A DNA stretch of 64,000 nucleotides from Brachybacterium massiliense (GCF_900184245.1 NZ_FXXB01000008.1:124001-188000), one strand, 5' to 3'. Shown: positions 25,802 to 42,593, numbered from the stretch's first letter. Translations and numbers: made by a program. The notes: generated from the sequence alone by a model not told the origin.

Positions 25802-27010
25802 ATGACCTCCAGCGAGCTGCGCACCTTCACGTCCGAATCGGTCACCGAAGGGCACCCCGACAAGATCTGCGACCAGATCTCCGATGCGATCCTCGATGAT
25901 CTGCTCTCCCAGGACCGCGATGCGCGCGTCGCCGTCGAGACCCTGGTGACCACCGGCCTCGTCCACGTCGCCGGAGAGGTCCGCACCACCGGGTACAGCG
26001 ACGTCGCGACCATCGTGCGCGACGTGATCCGCGAGATCGGCTACGACTCCTCGGAGAAGGGCTTCGACGCGGACTCCTGCGGCGTGCAGGTCTCCATCGG
26101 CGCACAGTCCCCGGACATCGCCCAGGGCGTGGACAACTCCCTCGAGTCGCGCGGTGATCTCGCCGCGGAGGCCTTCGCCCGTCTCGGCGCCGGTGACCAG
26201 GGCCTGATGTTCGGCTACGCCTGCCGCGACACCCCCGAGCTGATGCCGCTGCCGATCCACGCCGCGCACCGCCTGACCCGGAACCTCTCCGCCGCCCGGC
26301 GCGACGGCGTGCTGCCCTACTTGCGCCCCGACGGCAAGGCCCAGGTCTCGATCGGCTACGACGAGGACGGCGTGGCCCGCAGCGTCGATGCGATCGTGGT
26401 CTCCACCCAGCACAGCGAGGAGGTCGACCTGGTCGACCAGCTCGCCCCCGCGATCTCCAAGGTGGTCATCGCCCCGGTGCTCGAGGACCTCGCGAACGCC
26501 GGGCTGGACACCTCGTCCGTGACCACCCACATCAACCCCTCCGGCCGCTTCGTGCTGGGCGGGCCCAAGGGTGATGCGGGCCTGACCGGGCGCAAGATCA
26601 TCGTCGACACCTACGGCGGCATGGCCCGCCACGGCGGCGGCGCCTTCTCCGGCAAGGACCCCTCGAAGGTCGACCGCTCGGGCGCCTACGCGATGCGCTG
26701 GATCGCCAAGAACATCGTCGCGGCCGGGCTCGCGGACCGCTGCGAGGTGCAGGTGGCCTACGCGATCGGCGTCGCCGAGCCGGTGGGCCTGTACGTGGAG
26801 ACCTTCGGCACCGGGCACGTGCCCTCGCACCAGATCGCCGCCGCCGTGCGGAAGGTCTTCGACCTGCGCCCGGCCGCCCTGATCGACGCCCTCGACCTGC
26901 TCCGTCCGATCTACGCCCTGACCTCCGTGCACGGCCACTTCGGCCGCGAGCTGCCGGAGTTCACCTGGGAGCGCACGGACCGCGCCGAGGAGCTGGGGCG
27001 CGCGCTGTGA
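25802..27010 (+). CDS. metK: S-adenosylmethionine synthetase
   Basis: Makes SAM from methionine and ATP. The 402-residue length is typical. It has [20 protein letters not shown] at the N-terminus, the [12 protein letters not shown] motif and the P-loop-like [20 protein letters not shown]. The ATG five bases after the coaBC stop gives the canonical N-terminus; the longer open frame upstream is a shadow of coaBC. Its stop overlaps hisI by 4 bases (GTGA). Confidence 0.97.
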   Translation: MTSSELRTFTSESVTEGHPDKICDQISDAILDDLLSQDRDARVAVETLVTTGLVHVAGEVRTTGYSDVATIVRDVIREIGYDSSEKGFDADSCGVQVSIGAQSPDIAQGVDNSLESRGDLAAEAFARLGAGDQGLMFGYACRDTPELMPLPIHAAHRLTRNLSAARRDGVLPYLRPDGKAQVSIGYDEDGVARSVDAIVVSTQHSEEVDLVDQLAPAISKVVIAPVLEDLANAGLDTSSVTTHINPSGRFVLGGPKGDAGLTGRKIIVDTYGGMARHGGGAFSGKDPSKVDRSGAYAMRWIAKNIVAAGLADRCEVQVAYAIGVAEPVGLYVETFGTGHVPSHQIAAAVRKVFDLRPAALIDALDLLRPIYALTSVHGHFGRELPEFTWERTDRAEELGRAL

Positions 27011-27408
27011 GCGCCCCCGACGCCTCCCGGATCCCCCGCTCGTCCCTGGACCCCGAGCTCGCCGCGCGCCTCAAACGCGACGTGGACGGGCTGATCACCG
27101 CGGTGGTGCAGGACGCCACCGATCACCGCGTGCTGATGGTCGGCTGGATGGACGACGAGGCGCTGCATCGCACGCTCACCACGGGCCGGGCCACCTACTG
27201 GTCCCGCTCGCGCGGCGAGTACTGGCGCAAGGGCGACACCAGCGGCCACGTCCAGTGGGTCCGCTCGGTCGCGCTCGACTGCGACGCCGACACCCTCCTG
27301 GTGCGGGTCGACCAGGTCGGCGCGGCCTGCCACCGCGGCACCGACACCTGCTTCGACGACGGCGACCTGCGTGCCGTCGTCCTCGACCCCACGGAGCGCA
27401 CCGCATGA
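27007..27408 (+). CDS. hisI: Phosphoribosyl-AMP cyclohydrolase
   Basis: Third step of histidine synthesis. Protein of 133 residues with [25 protein letters not shown], the Mg/Zn-binding DCDADT and [12 protein letters not shown]. It starts with GTG overlapping metK and overlaps trpE by ATGA. In many actinobacteria hisI precedes trpE at the end of a his cluster with hisF; here no other his gene is present and metK takes the upstream place. Confidence 0.95.
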   Translation: MSAPDASRIPRSSLDPELAARLKRDVDGLITAVVQDATDHRVLMVGWMDDEALHRTLTTGRATYWSRSRGEYWRKGDTSGHVQWVRSVALDCDADTLLVRVDQVGAACHRGTDTCFDDGDLRAVVLDPTERTA

Positions 27409-29018
27409 ACCAGCACCTCCCCGCCGATGCCGACGCCGAGGCCGCAGGCCGGACCCGCCCCGAGGCCTACCCCGAGCGGGTCGGGGGCCGCGAGGGCGAC
27501 GCGCTCGGCGTGATCACCCCGGACCGCGAGACCTTCCGCGAGCTCGCCGCGCGCCAGCGCGTGGTCCCCGTGAGCATGCGCCTGCTCGCCGACGAGGACA
27601 CCCCCGTCTCCCTCTACCGCCGTCTCACCGCGGACGGCGAGACCCGGGGCACCTTCCTGCTGGAGTCCGCCGGCGAGGGCGAGGCCTCGCGCTTCTCGAT
27701 CATCGGCACCCGCGCCCGGGCGGTGCTCACCGAGCGAGACGGCGAGGCGCACTGGCGCGGCGACGTGCCTGCGGGCGTGCCCGTCTCCGGCAGCCCCGTC
27801 GAGGCGCTGCGTGAGGTCACCAGCGCCTTCCGCGCCGCCCGCCAGGGGCACCTGCCGCCCTTCTCGGGCGGCCTGGTGGGCTTCGTCGCCTATGACGCCG
27901 TGCGCCACTGGGAGAAGCTCGAGAACTCCCCGCCCGACGAGATCGGCCTGCCGGACCTCTCGATGCTGCTCGCGCAGGACGTCGTGGTCCACGACGCTCA
28001 TGACTCGACCGTCGTGCTGATCGCCAACGCCCTGAACCTCAACGCCACCGAGGACGGCGTGGACGCCGCCTACGACGACGCCCTGACCCGCCTCGAGGAG
28101 ATGCGCGAGCGCCTGCGCACCCCGGTCAGCACCGGCCCGATCGTCTACGACACCCCGCGCGATCTCGAGCCCAAGGCCCGCACCTCGCAGCTCGAGTACG
28201 AGCGCGCCGTGAACTCGGCCGTGCAGGACATCATCGACGGGGAGATCTTCCAGGTCGTCCCCTCCCAGCGGTTCTCCCTGCCGATCGCCGCGGACCCGCT
28301 GGACGTCTACCGGGTGCTGCGGCGGATGAACCCGAGCCCCTACATGTACCTGCTGCGCACGGTGGACGCCGACGGCGAGCCGATCGACGTGGTCGGTGCG
28401 AGCCCCGAGTCGCTGGTGACCGTGCGCGGCACCACCGCGACCACCCACCCCATCGCCGGTTCGCGCCCCCGCGGCGCGACCCCGGAGGAGGACGAGCGGC
28501 TGGGCGCCGAGCTGCTGGCCGACCCCAAGGAGCGCTCCGAGCACCTGATGCTGGTGGACCTGGCCCGCAACGACCTGCAGAAGTTCTGCGCCCCGGGCAC
28601 CGTGGTGGTGCGCGACTTCATGCACATCCAGCGGTTCTCCCACATCCAGCACATCGTCTCCACCGTCACCGGTCATCTGCGCGAGGGCGCTCTGGCCTAC
28701 GACGCTCTGCGGGCCACCTTCCCGGCCGGGACGCTCTCGGGCGCGCCGAAGCCGTCGGCGATGGCGATCATCGACCGGCTCGAGCCGGTGCGACGCGGGA
28801 TCTACGGCGGCACCGTCGGCTACATCGACTTCGCCGGAGACATGGACATGGCCATCGCGATCCGCACCGCCGTGATCAAGAACGGCACCGCCCACGTCCA
28901 GGCGGGCGGGGGAGTGGTCGCCGATTCGGACGCGACCATGGAGCACCGCGAGACCCAGTCCAAGGCCGCGGCCGCCCTGCGCGCCGCCGCCGCCGCGGAC
29001 ACGCTGCGCCCGGCATGA
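27405..29018 (+). CDS. trpE: Anthranilate synthase component I
   Basis: Converts chorismate to anthranilate. Protein of 537 residues. The N-terminal regulatory domain keeps the tryptophan-feedback element LLES in [10 protein letters not shown] (about residue 84). The chorismate-binding domain has [18 protein letters not shown] and [11 protein letters not shown]. The first 38 residues are a non-conserved tail. The glutaminase partner TrpG and TrpD are not in the window. Overlaps hisI and the next membrane protein by ATGA, with no leader peptide or attenuator before it. Confidence 0.96.
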   Translation: MNQHLPADADAEAAGRTRPEAYPERVGGREGDALGVITPDRETFRELAARQRVVPVSMRLLADEDTPVSLYRRLTADGETRGTFLLESAGEGEASRFSIIGTRARAVLTERDGEAHWRGDVPAGVPVSGSPVEALREVTSAFRAARQGHLPPFSGGLVGFVAYDAVRHWEKLENSPPDEIGLPDLSMLLAQDVVVHDAHDSTVVLIANALNLNATEDGVDAAYDDALTRLEEMRERLRTPVSTGPIVYDTPRDLEPKARTSQLEYERAVNSAVQDIIDGEIFQVVPSQRFSLPIAADPLDVYRVLRRMNPSPYMYLLRTVDADGEPIDVVGASPESLVTVRGTTATTHPIAGSRPRGATPEEDERLGAELLADPKERSEHLMLVDLARNDLQKFCAPGTVVVRDFMHIQRFSHIQHIVSTVTGHLREGALAYDALRATFPAGTLSGAPKPSAMAIIDRLEPVRRGIYGGTVGYIDFAGDMDMAIAIRTAVIKNGTAHVQAGGGVVADSDATMEHRETQSKAAAALRAAAAADTLRPA

Positions 29019-29689
29019 GCCAGGAGAGCCCCGCCCCGCGCAGCCCCCGGCCCAGCCGCCGGGCAACGGTGCTCGCCGGCACCGCGGCCGCCGCGCTGCT
29101 GGCCGGCTCCACGCGCACCGTCTGGGTCGAGGCCCTCGCCCCGGATCTCGCCGGCACCGCGCAGCAGGTGACGGTCACCGGCTCCGACGCGGCACCGGCT
29201 GTGCTCGCCCTGTCGATGGTCGCGATCGCGGCCTCCCTCGCCACCGGGTTGTCCTCCCGCTGGCTGCGCTTCCTGACCGGCCCGGTGCTGCTGGCCACCG
29301 GAGCGGGCTCGGCGATCGCCGCCCTCGGCGTGGTGCAGGCCCCGGAGCAGGCCGCCCGCTCCGCCGTCGCCTCCGCCACCGGGGTGCTCGGCGGGGATGT
29401 GCTCACCGAGACCACGGCCTGGCCGCTGATCACCCTGGCCCCGGCCGTGGCCGTCGCGGTGCTCGGGATCGTCGTGCTGGTTGTGGGCGGGCGCTGGCCC
29501 GTCGGCACCCGCTACCGCAGCGCCGCCGTCGCCGCGACCGCGGATCCCGGCCAGGATCCCGCCGCCGCGTGGGACGCCCTCACCCGGGGCGAGGACCCGA
29601 GCCTGCTCGAGACGGAGACAGACGGCGAGCCCGAGCCCTACGCCGGGGCCGACGCGTCGGAGGACGGGGATCCGCGCACCCCGCGGTGA
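29015..29689 (+). CDS. Trp biosynthesis-associated membrane protein (TIGR02234 family)
   Basis: Protein of 224 residues with four hydrophobic segments, the third-to-fourth loop short, and an acidic C-terminal tail of about 50 residues. Family members lie next to trpE in actinobacteria and have no known activity. The conserved SSRWLRFLTGP and ITLAPAVAVAVLG segments are visible. ATGA overlap with trpE ties its translation to the pathway. A role in tryptophan handling is inferred only from position. A small inverted repeat GGTGAG/CTCACC (29685-29700) spans its stop. Confidence 0.85.
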   Translation: MSQESPAPRSPRPSRRATVLAGTAAAALLAGSTRTVWVEALAPDLAGTAQQVTVTGSDAAPAVLALSMVAIAASLATGLSSRWLRFLTGPVLLATGAGSAIAALGVVQAPEQAARSAVASATGVLGGDVLTETTAWPLITLAPAVAVAVLGIVVLVVGGRWPVGTRYRSAAVAATADPGQDPAAAWDALTRGEDPSLLETETDGEPEPYAGADASEDGDPRTPR

Positions 29690-29801
29690 GGCTCCTCACC
29701 CACCGCCCGCATCGCCCGGAGGCACGCCGCGGACCCGCGCCCTCCCTGCGGTGATGGCGTGGCACAATGGCCTCGACAGGGACCCTGACTGGAGAAGGAT
29801 C

Positions 29802-30116
29802 ATGCCGAAGACCTACGCTGTGCCGCCGCCCCCTCATCACAACGAGGGCAAGACCATCGCGGCCTGGGCCATGAACCTCGGCATCGTCGCGGGCTCGATC
29901 CCGATCGCCGCCGGCCTGATCCTGCCGGACATGAACATCCTGCTGTGGATCGGCGCGGGCATCATCGCCGTCTCGATCGTGCTCGGCATCGTGCTGTCCC
30001 TCGCCGGCCTCGGCCAGCCCAAGGGCTACGGCATGGCCGCCGCCGCATCCACCGCCAACGGCAGCGCGGATCAGAACGCACGCTCCGAGCGTCCCGCCGG
30101 GGCCGACGCCCGGTGA
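29802..30116 (+). CDS. HGxxPAAW-family small membrane protein
   Basis: Protein of 104 residues with two membrane helices (about 22-43 and 48-70) after a short N-terminal segment HHNEGKTIAAW, the diagnostic histidine and AAW motif of the actinobacterial HGxxPAAW family. Its function is unknown. The ATG has a strong GGAGAAGGA site. A possible -10 CACAAT (29763-29768) suggests an internal promoter for the downstream trp genes. Its stop overlaps the next gene by GTGA. Confidence 0.85.
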   Translation: MPKTYAVPPPPHHNEGKTIAAWAMNLGIVAGSIPIAAGLILPDMNILLWIGAGIIAVSIVLGIVLSLAGLGQPKGYGMAAAASTANGSADQNARSERPAGADAR

Positions 30117-30580
30117 CGACGGCGGTGCGGGAGCGGCATGGCGACGCCGTGACGGGCGCTCCCGCCCGCAGCCCGCGCCGGGCTCTGCTGCCGCTCGCCA
30201 TCGGTGTCTCCGGCCTCGCCGTCGCCGTCGGGGTGCAGCTGGTCTTTGACCCGTTCACCACCCACATCCCGCTGTGCGCGCTGAACCACTTCACCGGCAT
30301 CGAATGCCCCGGCTGCGGAGCGATCCGCGCCGTGCACGCGCTGCTGGCGGGTGATCCGCTGCTGGCGCTGCGCAGCAACGCACTGGTCACCCTCGCGATC
30401 CCCCTGGTCGCGGTGGGACTGCTCACCTGGGCGGTGCGTCGGGCGCGAGGCCTGACCACGAACCTGATGCCGTCGCGCACCGTGCTGCTGGTGCTGGTAG
30501 GCATCGCGGTGCTGTACATGCTGCTGCGGAACCTGCCGATGTTCTGGTTCCTCGCCCCGATCTCCTACGTCGGCGGCTGA
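30113..30580 (+). CDS. DUF2752 membrane protein
   Basis: Protein of 155 residues with three membrane helices and the DUF2752 signature [18 protein letters not shown], in which two cysteines and an arginine/histidine pair sit at a membrane edge. Its function is unknown; the Cys-X2-Cys could bind a metal or form a disulfide. The GTG start overlaps the preceding small membrane gene. It is the third membrane protein placed between trpE and trpC. Confidence 0.85.
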   Translation: MTTAVRERHGDAVTGAPARSPRRALLPLAIGVSGLAVAVGVQLVFDPFTTHIPLCALNHFTGIECPGCGAIRAVHALLAGDPLLALRSNALVTLAIPLVAVGLLTWAVRRARGLTTNLMPSRTVLLVLVGIAVLYMLLRNLPMFWFLAPISYVGG

Positions 30581-30654
30581 GCGGCACCCACGAACCCAGC
30601 GAAGGCGTCGGGAATTCCCGCCGCACTCGCCCCCACCTGCTGCAGGAGGCCTGC

Positions 30655-31488
30655 GTGACCACCACCGGAACCGTCCTCGACGAGATCATCGTCGGCGTGC
30701 GCGAGGATCTCGCGCCGCGCCGCGCCGCGGTGCCCGATGCCGAGATCGAGCGTCTGGCCCGCGCCGCCGCCCCTGCCCTGGACGCCCGTGCGAGCCTCGT
30801 CGGCGAGGGCACCACGATGGGCCTGATCGCCGAGGTCAAGCGCTCCAGCCCCTCCAAGGGCGCGCTCGCGGAGATCCCCGAGCCCGCCGAGCTGGCCGCG
30901 ACCTACGCCTCGGCCGGCGCTTCCGCGATCAGCGTGCTCACCGAGCAGCGCCGCTTCCGAGGCACCCTCGCCGACCTCGACGCCGTGCGCGCACGGGTGG
31001 ACGTCCCCGTGCTCCGCAAGGACTTCGTGGTCGAGCCCTACCAGGTGCTCGAGGCCCGCGCCCACGGCGCCGACCTGGTGCTGCTGATCGTCGCCGCCCT
31101 CGACGATGCCCAGCTGCGCGACCTGTACGACCTCACCGCCGAGCTCGGGATGCAGGCGCTGGTGGAGACCCACACCGAGCACGAGCTCGAGCGGGCCCTG
31201 GCCCTCGAGGCGGACATCATCGGTGTCAACGCCCGCAACCTCAAGGACCTCACCGTCGACCTGGACCGCGCCGCGGACCTGCTGGGCATGATCCCCGCCG
31301 GGCCGCTCGCGATCGGTGAGTCCGCCGTGGCCTCCCGGGCCGACGTCGAGCGCTACGCCTCCGCCGGCGCCGACGCCGTGCTGGTGGGGGAGGCGCTGGT
31401 GACTTCCGGCGACCCCGCCGCCGAAGCCTCCTCGTACCGCCGCGTCACCCGTCGTGGCCGCCCCGTCTCGGAAGGAGCTCAGGCATGA
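30655..31488 (+). CDS. trpC: Indole-3-glycerol phosphate synthase
   Basis: Closes the indole ring in tryptophan synthesis. Protein of 277 residues forming a TIM barrel, with [11 protein letters not shown] (catalytic Lys), [22 protein letters not shown] and the phosphate-binding GESAV. The GTG start follows AGGAGG by a few bases. No trpF is present; in actinobacteria PriA commonly supplies that activity. Overlaps trpB by ATGA. Confidence 0.96.
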   Translation: MTTTGTVLDEIIVGVREDLAPRRAAVPDAEIERLARAAAPALDARASLVGEGTTMGLIAEVKRSSPSKGALAEIPEPAELAATYASAGASAISVLTEQRRFRGTLADLDAVRARVDVPVLRKDFVVEPYQVLEARAHGADLVLLIVAALDDAQLRDLYDLTAELGMQALVETHTEHELERALALEADIIGVNARNLKDLTVDLDRAADLLGMIPAGPLAIGESAVASRADVERYASAGADAVLVGEALVTSGDPAAEASSYRRVTRRGRPVSEGAQA

Positions 31489-32810
31489 GCAGCCCCGACC
31501 GCATCGTCCCGGACCTCACCCGGCCCAGCACTGCGCTGCGCTCCGAGGAGGGGCCCTACTTCGGCGACTTCGGCGGCCGCTTCCTGCCCGAGGCGCTCGT
31601 CCCGGCGCTCGACGAGCTCACCGAGATGTACGAGAAGGCCATCGTGGACCCCGAGTTCACGCAGGAGCTGCGCCATCTCGCCGCCGAGTACACCGGCCGT
31701 CCCTCGCTGCTGTCGGAGGCGCCGAGGTTCTCCGCGCTCGCGGGCGGCGCCCGCATCCTGCTCAAGCGCGAGGACCTCAACCACACCGGCAGCCACAAGA
31801 TCAACAACGTGCTCGGCCAGGCCCTGCTGACCAAGCGCATGGGCAAGACCCGCGTGATCGCGGAGACCGGCGCCGGTCAGCACGGCGTCGCCACCGCCAC
31901 CGCGGCCGCCCTGTTCGGGCTGGACTGCACGATCTACATGGGCGCGGAGGACACCGAGCGCCAGGCCCTCAACGTCGCCCGCATGCGCCTGCTGGGCGCG
32001 GACGTGATCGCCGTCGAGCAGGGTTCGCGCACCCTCAAGGACGCCATCAACGAGGCCTTCCGCGACTGGGTCGCGAACGTCGAGACCACGCATTACCTGC
32101 TGGGCACCGTCGCCGGCCCCCACCCCTTCCCGGCCATGGTGCGCGACTTCCATCGCATCATCGGCGAGGAGGCACGGGCCCAGACCCTCGAGCGCGTGGG
32201 CCGACTGCCCGACGCGGTGGTCGCCTGCGTCGGCGGCGGCTCGAACGCGATGGGCATCTTCCATGCCTTCCTCGACGACACCGACCCGCTGGTGCGCCTG
32301 GTCGGCTGCGAGGCGGGCGGCGACGGCGTGTCCACGGGACGCCACTCCGCGACCATCACCGGCGGCACCCCCGGCGTGCTCCACGGGGCACGCAGCTTCG
32401 TGATGCAGGACGAGGACGGCCAGACCATCCCCTCCCACTCGGTCTCCGCCGGGCTCGACTACCCCAGCGTGGGCCCCGAGCACGCCTGGCTCGCCGACAT
32501 CGGCCGCGCCGAGTACCGCGCGATCGACGACGGCCCGGCCATGGAGGCCTTCGCCCTGCTGTCGATGACCGAGGGCATCATGCCCGCGATCGAGTCCTCC
32601 CACGCCCTCGCCGGCGCCCTCGAGCTGGGCCGCGAGCTGGGCAGGGACGCGGTCATCCTGGTGAGCCTCTCGGGCCGCGGGGACAAGGACGTCGACACGG
32701 CCTCGCGCTGGTTCGGCCTGGTGGGGGACGAGCCCGCCCGCACCGACCTGGACGCCCTGCGCGCCGCCGCCCGCGCGGCCACCCCCGAGCTGCCGGAGGA
32801 GACCCGATGA
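31485..32810 (+). CDS. trpB: Tryptophan synthase beta chain
   Basis: PLP enzyme condensing indole with serine. The 441-residue length includes a longer N-terminus than usual. The Schiff-base lysine is in [18 protein letters not shown] follows, and the phosphate-binding loop GGGSNAMG is intact. ATGA overlaps with trpC and trpA imply equal production with TrpA for the channelled alpha-beta complex. Confidence 0.98.
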   Translation: MSSPDRIVPDLTRPSTALRSEEGPYFGDFGGRFLPEALVPALDELTEMYEKAIVDPEFTQELRHLAAEYTGRPSLLSEAPRFSALAGGARILLKREDLNHTGSHKINNVLGQALLTKRMGKTRVIAETGAGQHGVATATAAALFGLDCTIYMGAEDTERQALNVARMRLLGADVIAVEQGSRTLKDAINEAFRDWVANVETTHYLLGTVAGPHPFPAMVRDFHRIIGEEARAQTLERVGRLPDAVVACVGGGSNAMGIFHAFLDDTDPLVRLVGCEAGGDGVSTGRHSATITGGTPGVLHGARSFVMQDEDGQTIPSHSVSAGLDYPSVGPEHAWLADIGRAEYRAIDDGPAMEAFALLSMTEGIMPAIESSHALAGALELGRELGRDAVILVSLSGRGDKDVDTASRWFGLVGDEPARTDLDALRAAARAATPELPEETR

Positions 32811-33634
32811 CGACCGCTGACACCCACAGGCTCCGCGCCGACGACGTCCTGGACCGCGCCCGGTCCGAGAACCGGGCCGCGCTGATCGGCTACCTGCCCG
32901 TCGGGTACCCGGATCTCGAGCGCTCGATCGAGGCCGCACGGATCCTCATCGACCACGGCGCCGACATGATCGAGCTGGGCCTGCCGTACTCGGACCCCGT
33001 GATGGACGGTGCCGTGATCCAGCAGGCCGCCTCGGCCGCCCTCGAGGGCGGCACCCGCACCCGCCACGTGCTGCAGGCGGTCGAGGCCCTCTCCGGCCGC
33101 GGCGCCGCGATCCTGGTGATGAGCTACTGGAACCCGATCCTGGCCTATGGCACCGACCGCTTCGCCCGCGATCTGGCCGCTGCCGGCGGCGCCGGCGTGA
33201 TCACCCCCGACCTCATCCCCGACGAGGGCGCGGACTGGGTCGCCGCGAGCGAGGAGCACGAGGTGGACCGCATCTTCCTGGTCGCCCCCAGCTCCCCGCG
33301 CGACCGTCTCGAGCATGTGGTCTCGCACACACGGGGCTTCGTGTACGCCGCCAGCACCATGGGCGTCACCGGCACCCGGGCGAGCGTCTCCGCCGCCACG
33401 GAGGGCCTGGTAGAGCGCACCCGCGCGGCCGGCGCGAAGAACGTCTGCGTGGGACTTGGCGTCTCGAACGGTGAACAGGCCTCGCAGGTGGGCGCGTACG
33501 CTGATGGAGTGATCGTCGGCTCCGCCTTCGTGCGAGCCCTGCTCGAGAACCAGGGTGACGACCAGGCCGCCCGGACCGCTCTGGCGGCCGTGGCCGATGA
33601 TCTGCGCGCCGGCGTCGAGCGTGCCCGCGCCTGA
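32807..33634 (+). CDS. trpA: Tryptophan synthase alpha chain
   Basis: Cleaves indole-3-glycerol phosphate and passes indole to TrpB. Protein of 275 residues, TIM barrel, with the catalytic Glu and Asp in [15 protein letters not shown] and the phosphate-binding VGSAFV region. The ATG overlapping the trpB stop gives the expected N-terminus; the longer frame is a shadow. Lgt follows 30 bases later. Confidence 0.97.
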   Translation: MTTADTHRLRADDVLDRARSENRAALIGYLPVGYPDLERSIEAARILIDHGADMIELGLPYSDPVMDGAVIQQAASAALEGGTRTRHVLQAVEALSGRGAAILVMSYWNPILAYGTDRFARDLAAAGGAGVITPDLIPDEGADWVAASEEHEVDRIFLVAPSSPRDRLEHVVSHTRGFVYAASTMGVTGTRASVSAATEGLVERTRAAGAKNVCVGLGVSNGEQASQVGAYADGVIVGSAFVRALLENQGDDQAARTALAAVADDLRAGVERARA

Positions 33635-33664
33635 GCGCATGAGACCGGAGGAGGAGAGGCTGCG

Positions 33665-34612
33665 ATGATCCCCAGCTCACCCATCTCCGCGATCTCCCTG
33701 GGCCCGCTGACGATCCACTTCTACGCCCTGTGCATCCTCTCGGGGATCGCCGTGGCGATGTGGTGGGCCACCCAGCGCTGGCAGAAGCGCGGCGGCGACG
33801 GCGACACCCTGTTCGACATCGTCTTCGTGGCCGTGGTCGCGGGCATCATCGGCTCCCGCATCTGGCACGTGCTCACCTCCCCGGAGCCCTTCTTCGGCCC
33901 GGACGGCGACCCGATCGCGGTGCTCTACATCTGGCAGGGCGGCCTGGCGATCTACGGCGGCGTCGCCGGGGGCGCGCTCGCGGTGTGGATCATGGCCCGG
34001 GTCAAGGGCGTCTCCTTCACCGCTCTCGCGGACACGATCGCCCCCACTCTGCTGATCGCCCAGGTGCTGGGACGCTTCGGCAACTGGTTCAACCAGGAGC
34101 TGTACGGACCGCCCCTGGACGCCTGGTGGGCCTGGGACGTCACCTGCGTGACCAACGGGATGACCATCGGCGGCTGCGAGCCGGGCACCTACCACCCCAC
34201 CTTCCTGTACGAGCAGCTGTGGAACCTTGCCGGCCTCGCCGTGCTGCTCCTGCTCAGCCGTCGCTTCCAGTGGGCGGGAGGCCGCGTCTTCTGGGCCTAT
34301 GTGGCGATCTACTCGACCGGCCGCGCCTGGATCGATGCGATCCGCAGCGAGCCCGTGCTGATGATCGGCGAGTTGCGGATCCACACCCTGGTCGCCCTGG
34401 TCATGGCGCTCGTGGGCGTGGTGGCCTTCGTGCTGCTGACCCTGCGCCGGACGCGGCGCGGGGGAGAGGTCGTCGCCGCGGACGGCTCCTTCGAGCTGCC
34501 CGCGCAGACCGCGGGCAACGGCCCGGACGAGAACGAGATCGAGAAGTCGGGCACGCCTCCCTCCGCCGAGCGGGACTCCTCGCCCGGCACCCAGGGACCC
34601 CGCACACCCTGA
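33665..34612 (+). CDS. lgt: Prolipoprotein diacylglyceryl transferase
   Basis: Membrane enzyme that attaches diacylglycerol to the lipobox Cys of prolipoproteins, such as the one encoded at 43374. Protein of 315 residues with about seven helices, starting with SLGPLTIHFYALCILSGI and carrying the Lgt signature GRFGNWFNQELYG plus HPTFLYEQLWN. The hydrophilic C-terminal tail of about 55 residues is typical of actinobacteria. It follows trpA by 30 bases, a common actinobacterial order, and ends the operon. Confidence 0.96.
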   Translation: MIPSSPISAISLGPLTIHFYALCILSGIAVAMWWATQRWQKRGGDGDTLFDIVFVAVVAGIIGSRIWHVLTSPEPFFGPDGDPIAVLYIWQGGLAIYGGVAGGALAVWIMARVKGVSFTALADTIAPTLLIAQVLGRFGNWFNQELYGPPLDAWWAWDVTCVTNGMTIGGCEPGTYHPTFLYEQLWNLAGLAVLLLLSRRFQWAGGRVFWAYVAIYSTGRAWIDAIRSEPVLMIGELRIHTLVALVMALVGVVAFVLLTLRRTRRGGEVVAADGSFELPAQTAGNGPDENEIEKSGTPPSAERDSSPGTQGPRTP

Positions 34613-34638
34613 GCGACGCAGATCGCCAGGACGGGCGG

Positions 34639-34662
34639 CGAGCTCCCGATGCTGGGAGCTCG
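34639..34662 (+). terminator. Hairpin after lgt
   Basis: CGAGCTCCC (34639-34647) and GGGAGCTCG (34654-34662) form a perfect 9-base stem with a 6-base loop. It lies 26 bases after the lgt stop and 52 bases before gltB, so it probably terminates the trp-lgt operon. Confidence 0.65.
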
Positions 34663-34714
34663 TCATGGATGACGAGCACGTCATCGATCGCCCGTTCGAA
34701 GGGTTCTTCGCGTC

Positions 34715-40766
<6,052 letters not shown>

Positions 40767-40870
40767 AAGACTAGGGTCAGAACACGCGATGCTGCGACCC
40801 TCCGGTGGCGCCCGCGCGCGCGATCGCATGGACGGGTCGCGGCCCTCACAAGAACTACAGATGGGTTGAC

Positions 40871-42340
40871 ATGCGGAAAGCGAAGATCGTCTGCACACTC
40901 GGGCCGGCGACCAACACCTACGAGCAGATCCGGACTCTGATCGAGGCCGGGATGAACGTCGCCCGAATGAACTTCAGCCACGGCACCCACGACGATCACG
41001 CGCAGGTGTACGCGAACATCCGCCGCGCCGCCGAGGATCTCGGCCGCAACGTCGCCGTCCTGGTCGACCTGCAGGGTCCCAAGATCCGCCTCGGCAAGTT
41101 CTCCGACGGCCCGCACCAGCTCGAGGTGGGCGAGACCCTCACCATCACCACCGAGGACATCGAGGGCACCCGTGAGCGGGTCTCCACCACGTTCAAGGGC
41201 CTGCCCGGCGACTGCCGCCCCGGCGACGTGCTGCTGATCGACGACGGGAAGGTCTCCGTCCGCGTCACCGAGGTCACCGAGACCGACGTCGTCACCGTGG
41301 TCGAGGTCCCCGGGCCGGTCTCGAACAACAAGGGCATCAACCTCCCGGGCGTCGCCGTCTCGGTCCCCGCGATGAGCGAGAAAGACATCGACGATCTCCG
41401 CTTCGGACTGCGCCTCGGCGCGGACCTGGTGGCGCTGTCCTTCGTGCGCGATGCGCACGACATGGACGACGTGCTGCGCATCATGCAGGAGGAGGACCGC
41501 CGCGTCCCGGTGATCGCCAAGATCGAGAAGCCGCAGGCCGTGCGCGCTCTGCGCTCGATCGTCGGTGCCTTCGACGGGATCATGGTCGCCCGCGGCGACC
41601 TGGGCGTCGAGCTGCCGCTCGAGCAGGTGCCGCTGGTCCAGAAGCGTGCGATCGAGCTCGCCCGCCGCAACGCCAAGCCGGTCATCGTCGCCACCCAGGT
41701 GCTCGAGTCGATGATCGAGAGCCCGCGCCCCACCCGCGCCGAGGCCTCGGACTGCGCCAACGCGATCCTCGACGGCGCCGATGCGGTCATGCTCTCGGGC
41801 GAGACCAGCGTGGGCAAGTACCCCTTCGAGGCGGTGCGCACCATGGCCCGCATCGTGACCAACACGGAGGAGAACGGCGCGGATCGCATCCTGCCGCTGG
41901 GCACCATCCCGCACACCCGCGGCGGTGCGATCACCCGTGCGGCCGCCGAGATCGGCGACCAGCTCTCGGCGCAGTACCTGGTGACCTTCACCGAGTCCGG
42001 TGACACCGCGCGCCGTCTGTCCCGCCTGCGCCCCACCATCCCTCTGCTGGCCATGACCCCCTACCCGGAGGTCGCCCGCCAGCTGTCGCTCACCTGGGGC
42101 GTCGAGGCGCACCTGGTGCCGATGCAGAAGGACTCCGACGCGATGATCGCCGAGGTGGACGAGCTGCTGCGCGAGCAGAAGGGTCTGCAGAAGAACGACC
42201 TGGTGGTCGTCGCGGCCGGTTCGCCCCCCGGCGTCCACGGCTCGACCAACACCCTGCGCGTGCACCGCATCGGCGATCTCGACGGCACCGAGTCCGCCCG
42301 CATCGAGGCGGATCGCATCGCCGCCGGTCCGCAGAGCTGA
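40871..42340 (+). CDS. pyk: Pyruvate kinase
   Basis: Last step of glycolysis, PEP to pyruvate with ATP formation. Protein of 489 residues starting MRKAKIVCTLGPATN, with MNFSHG, the catalytic PVIAKIEKPQAV and MVARGDLGVE, and the ATQVLESM and LSGETSVGKYPFEAV motifs. The ATG gives the canonical N-terminus, though no clear ribosome binding site precedes it. TAGGGT (40772-40777) may be its -10. A strong hairpin follows. Confidence 0.97.
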   Translation: MRKAKIVCTLGPATNTYEQIRTLIEAGMNVARMNFSHGTHDDHAQVYANIRRAAEDLGRNVAVLVDLQGPKIRLGKFSDGPHQLEVGETLTITTEDIEGTRERVSTTFKGLPGDCRPGDVLLIDDGKVSVRVTEVTETDVVTVVEVPGPVSNNKGINLPGVAVSVPAMSEKDIDDLRFGLRLGADLVALSFVRDAHDMDDVLRIMQEEDRRVPVIAKIEKPQAVRALRSIVGAFDGIMVARGDLGVELPLEQVPLVQKRAIELARRNAKPVIVATQVLESMIESPRPTRAEASDCANAILDGADAVMLSGETSVGKYPFEAVRTMARIVTNTEENGADRILPLGTIPHTRGGAITRAAAEIGDQLSAQYLVTFTESGDTARRLSRLRPTIPLLAMTPYPEVARQLSLTWGVEAHLVPMQKDSDAMIAEVDELLREQKGLQKNDLVVVAAGSPPGVHGSTNTLRVHRIGDLDGTESARIEADRIAAGPQS

Positions 42341-42400
42341 GCGAGCACGGCACCTGGTTGGGAGATGAGCCACCTTCGGGAGGGTTGATCCTCCGACTGT

Positions 42401-42449
42401 GACGAGAACGGCGCCCGCGGCCCTCTGGCCGTCGGGCGCCGTTCTCGTC
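42401..42449. terminator. Strong hairpin between pyk and tRNA-Leu
   Basis: GACGAGAACGGCGCCCG (42401-42417) pairs perfectly over 17 bases with CGGGCGCCGTTCTCGTC (42433-42449). The 15-base loop contains its own GGCC/GGCC pair. It separates pyk from the convergent tRNA gene and may act on both strands. Confidence 0.88.
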
Positions 42450-42485
42450 GAGGGCCTCTCGCAGGCGGAGGCGCCTGAACTGCGG

Positions 42486-42568
42486 TGCCGGGTGCGGGAC
42501 TCGAACCCGCACGCCCTCACGGACAGCGCATTTTGAGTGCGCCGCGTCTACCATTCCGCCAACCCGGC
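42486..42568 (-). tRNA. tRNA-Leu (anticodon CAA)
   Basis: On the minus strand the acceptor arms GCCGGGT and ACCCGGC pair fully. The anticodon stem GCGCA/TGCGC encloses the loop CTCAAAA, giving anticodon CAA for UUG codons. A long variable arm (class II, as for leucine) and the T-arm GCGGGTTCGAACCCGC are present. The 83-base gene ends in discriminator A, and the CCA tail is not fully encoded. Confidence 0.95.
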
Positions 42569-42593
42569 TGGCCCCCGCAGGCGAGGGCTGGAT

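Noticed and set aside
27405-27540. Possible tryptophan attenuator or leader peptide before trpE
   Set aside because: trpE overlaps hisI by 4 bases, leaving no leader, and no Trp-codon cluster or paired hairpins are present.
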